Source of the DNA: Lepus europaeus
Taxonomy: Eukaryota; Chordata; Mammalia; Lagomorpha; Leporidae
Direction of reading: 5' to 3'
Assembly: GCF_033115175.1 (NCBI RefSeq)
Contig: NC_084850.1
Coordinates: 111,583,939 to 111,647,938, forward strand
Length of the DNA stretch: 64,000 bases
Shown: piece after piece, positions 60,998-64,000 of the stretch
Numbering within the stretch: the stretch's first letter is position 1
How the letters are laid out: every line of letters starts with the position of its first letter
Made by a program: the position numbers and the translations under genes
Notes under the pieces: model-generated
The model's database searches: none
What the model was told of the DNA's origin: nothing
The model's input: the letters and a program-made list of their open reading frames with translations, nothing else

Positions 60998-61178
60998 TCC
61001 CACCAGTGTGTGATGTGGTGGGTAAAATTGCTGCCTGTGACACTGGCGTCCCAAATGGGGCTTCAGCCAGGCTCCTGCCATTGTGGCCACGTGGGGAGTG
61101 AACAAGTGGACGGAAGATCTCATTCTCTCTGTAACTCTGACATTCAAATAAATAAATAAATCTTTTTTAAAAAAGAAA
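60998..61178 (+). repeat. C-repeat SINE with large internal deletion
   Basis: Head up to GTCCCAAATGGGG, then jumps to CTTCAGCCAGGCTCC; complete AAATAAATAAATAAATC tail. Confidence 0.82.
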
Positions 61179-61346
61179 AGAAATTCCTAGGCCCTAGAAA
61201 AAGGAAGGAATACAAAGTGATTAGTGGGTTTGGGGTCTCCTTTTGAAGTGATGAAAATATTTTACATGGTTGAACAACACTGCAATGTCCTTAAGTCTAC
61301 TGAACTGTACTTTAAAATGATCAAGTCTATATTGTATGAATTTTTT

Positions 61347-61394
61347 AAAGATTTGTTTATTCATTTTAAAGTCAGAGTTACACAGAGAGAGGAG

Positions 61395-61430
<36 letters not shown>

Positions 61431-61700
61431 CTTCCATCTGCTGGTTCACTCCCCAGTTGGCTGCAACGGCTGGAGCTGCGCCAATCCAAATCCAAACCCA
61501 GGAGCCAGGAGCCTCCTCTGGGTCTCCCACGCGGGTGCAGGGGCCCAAGGACTTGGGCCATCTTCTACTGCTTTCCCAGGCCATAGCTGAGAGCTGGATA
61601 GGAAGTGGAGCAGCTAGGTCTTGAACTGGCACCCATATGGGATGCTGGTGCTTCAGGCCAGGGCGTTAAGCTGCTGCGCCACAGCACCACAGTGCCAGCC
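61347..61700 (-). repeat. C-repeat SINE, complete
   Basis: Target duplication TAYATTGTATGAATTTT at about 61329-61346 and 61703-61720. The AG tract at 61398-61426 is pure. Confidence 0.93.
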
Positions 61701-61740
61701 CCTACATTGTATGAATTTTGCTTCAATTAAAAAATGTCAC

Positions 61741-62262
61741 TAGTTCTGAAGTTTTGAAACTGTGGGTGATCGTGTGCCTGGCTGGAAGACTGCCTGCCTA
61801 TCCCATGCAGGAGGTTAAGAGGGCATGACACACCATACCCCCCAGGAAAAACCCTGGCTGAGGACTCAGCACACTGAGGCCCACATATGACCTGACTGCT
61901 GGCAGGCAGCATGGGCCCCAGGCACATTTCCCCCACCCCTACTTACTGTTGATGGGCCTTGTAATTGTCAACTAGGTAAATAGCTCCCAGGTGTGGCCCA
62001 GGCCCATAAGACCACCTGGAAGGCTATGTAGGCTATGTGACCTTCAAGCTGATTGGAGAAGCATAGCAGTGCCAGTATTGGCTTTATGCTATAGGATTAG
62101 TGTTGCTACCCTGAGCTAGCTACTCCCCTTTGCCTGCACCATAAAAGCTGTGTGTAACTGCTAATACACGGACATGTTCGCCAAAACTGTCTCTGGTGCT
62201 TCTTGTCGAAAAACACCATTGCCCCACCATCCCAACAGTGTGGGTCTCACAGGACAAGCCCA
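61741..62262 (+). mobile_element. Possible endogenous-retrovirus LTR
   Basis: GC-richer block with CCATAAAAGC (TATA-like) near 62139, preceded by a CCTGAGCTAGC segment and followed by GCTTCTTGTCGAAAAACACC and GTGGGTCTCACA. The order resembles the U3-R-U5 of an LTR, but I could not fix the TG and CA ends or a target duplication. Confidence 0.35.
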
Positions 62263-64000
62263 CATGAAAACATTCTAAACTTATTGTGCTAAAGGTTATT
62301 TTTTTTTTCTTAAGTAAGTAAAAGGGAGAGAGGATTGCATCAATGAAAGCATGAAGCACTACGACTTTTTTTAAAAAAAGTAGCCTGACCCTTAAATAGC
62401 CCATTTTTCTGGCAGGAAAGCCTTTCTAGGGAAAAATTATGGCAGTTATCAGTCCCTGGCAGATCTGTATTATTGTTATAAAATTATCAAGAGGAGAGTT
62501 TTTGATACATTTGTGACATCATCTACACTACAGAAGCATGAATATGTCACCACAACAAAGAGACTCTCAAATCTATTATAGGCCAGAAAATCAAATAATT
62601 AATTGACTTTAAATATATGCCTTCACTTGAACTATAAAGCAAAGAGCTGCAAAATAATATTAGGCACTACATTATGAGATTGTCAGTTTACAAAGCTTGT
62701 CAGCCTGAAAGTTCATTCTGTGTATGAAAATATGGAGCTGTATGCCCAGAGCTAGTTTAGAATTGGCATTAACTGAAAAGTACTTCAGTGGTGACTCAAA
62801 GAACTTGGGAATTTACTGTGGTAGCTATAAACCATCTTTCTTTCCACTAAGCCTTGATCAGCAAAGGGACATGGTTGGGTTCTTTGGACTAACGGAGCCA
62901 ATCACATCCAAGAATCTGAAGCAATCAGCTATTTTCAAATAAGAAACAAAGACTGTAACTGGCAGCAGTGACATTATTTCCAAATAACACGACATATACT
63001 CATTTATATCAAAACATGCTAGCATTAAGTATGGAATGTGAAGATGGGAACTAACTTTTCAGATTAAGGCTTTATAGACATAAGACAGGTAAGAGAGAAT
63101 TCCAAACACTAAATACCAGAAAAGAAGAAACAGAATAAATGGCAAGTTATCATCACATTTTATTCTAATTCTTCTCCACTCATAAGACCTGCATGCTTGC
63201 AATCATTAAGTTATTCCAGATATTTTGTTTTCTATACAACAAAGAAAATTTAATTATTTTGAGACTCAAGGCTATTATTCCTATTTTGTAAAGGATGGGT
63301 AGAGCATCTTGCGGTTTGCTGTTATGAGATGGAAGTGCTATTCCTAAGAGGGAAAAATTAGCCATCAATGACTGCATATTAAGCTGATACTACAAATTGC
63401 TGCTTTTGCACTTAGAAGATGCAATACCATAAGTGTATTCCAAGATAGAGAAAATTAGGTGGGAAGCAGATGCAGTTAAAAAAATCAAATTCTGCTTCAA
63501 CACTGTAATAAAACAATCCCAGAATTTCTCTAGCAAGAACACTCCCAAGAAGTCGCTTTTGGGTACTTACTAGAAGTACTCAGCCTTGTATCATTTTGTC
63601 ATGAATATACCAGTTGCTCAGGAGAAGAATGAAAAGGTGGAGTAAAGCTTTAATTTCCATTTAAGATGATTAAAGATACTCTAACATTATGCAAAGAATA
63701 TATTGTGAGCATTTACCCATTTCTAAAATCCTCACTTTACCTTTCTTGTGAAAATGTTAATTCTTTACTAGAATTTTAGACATAATTTTAGTTATACAAT
63801 TTTTTCTTTTTTGTTCTAGCATCTAACCTAGTCATCTCATACTATTCTGGTATTCAATGTGCGTGTATTATATTCTTTGCATCAGAAAAGCCACGAAGAT
63901 AAGCACCTGCCAGTCGAAAGGGGTGACTTTCACACAGGCCACATAAACAGCATCAGGCCCTTTACTTTGGGTATGTTCCCCCTTGTGGGTTGTACAGAGT
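62263..64000. other. Intronic or upstream DNA, nothing recognised
   Basis: AT-rich, no SINE and no coding signal. A GTAAGTACC donor-like word on the minus strand at about 63560-63572 is not preceded by a usable PRRG1 start. Confidence 0.45.

Larger units (their letters stand above)
60655..61740 (+). mobile_element. Old L1 3' end interrupted by two SINEs
   Basis: GCAGCACTCACTACTAACAG, CATCAGCTGAATGG, TTATGCTAAGTAGGAAGATC, then GTCTACTGAACTGTACTTT and GAATTTTGCTTCAATTAAAA. It is the usual L1 ORF2-end to 3'-UTR progression. Confidence 0.7.

Noticed and set aside
63700-63725. Possible PRRG1 start exon (ATGG followed by GTAAAT on the minus strand)
   Set aside because: It would give Met-Gly without the Gly-Arg residues and has a weak donor; the true first coding exon is probably outside the window.

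Overview
The window reads as lagomorph X-chromosome DNA, most likely rabbit or a close relative. Two observations support this. First, about 44 copies of the lagomorph C-repeat SINE (tRNA-like head with A and B boxes, CT-rich stretch, then a CAAATAAATAAATC or TGTCAAAA tail) fill roughly a fifth of the sequence. Second, the one clear host gene is PRRG1 (transmembrane Gla protein 1), which lies on Xp21 in human, accompanied by ferritin genes of the X-linked FTHL17 type. No prokaryotic feature, CRISPR array, rRNA or true tRNA gene was seen.

Gene layout, all on the minus strand. The Gla-domain exon of PRRG1 is at 45043-45203. A 29.3 kb intron follows, then the terminal coding exon at 15219-15704 with a probable 3' UTR of about 3.9 kb ending near 11.28 kb. 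The exon carrying the PRRG1 start codon was not found and is presumably beyond 64000. Two intronless ferritin heavy-chain-like genes flank the terminal exon: copy A (3886-4437) lies downstream of PRRG1, and copy B (29255-29911) lies inside the PRRG1 intron. Both keep the ferritin length and fold residues but have lost most ferroxidase ligands. They sit in two direct-orientation copies of an old segmental duplication (about 1.43-5.28 kb and 26.93-30.64 kb). Each copy also holds a decayed second ferritin fragment, a GC-rich upstream region with two CCGGAAGTG (ETS-type) sites, and a polyadenylation signal at identical spacing. A 138 bp tract over the ferritin 3' end differs at one base between the copies although the rest is much more diverged, which suggests gene conversion.

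The rest is repeats and unremarkable intron or intergenic DNA. It contains a 5'-end-bearing but internally deleted L1 (38.58-42.48 kb), two small L1s with 5' inversions, a long minus-strand L1 (47.6-49.3 kb), older L1 pieces (37.6-38.6, 59.2-60.4 and 60.7-61.7 kb), hAT/MER-type DNA transposon fossils, MIRs, one solo LTR with a SINE inside it (20.34-21.06 kb), a possible second LTR (61.74-62.26 kb), and a small palindromic MITE-like family. There is also a 610 bp retrocopy of an unidentified transcript with a 16 bp target duplication (57313-57922). The most interesting material is the ferritin pair: duplicated, conversion-linked, without a ferroxidase centre, and with one copy carrying a lost ancestral start and a proline-rich N-terminal extension.
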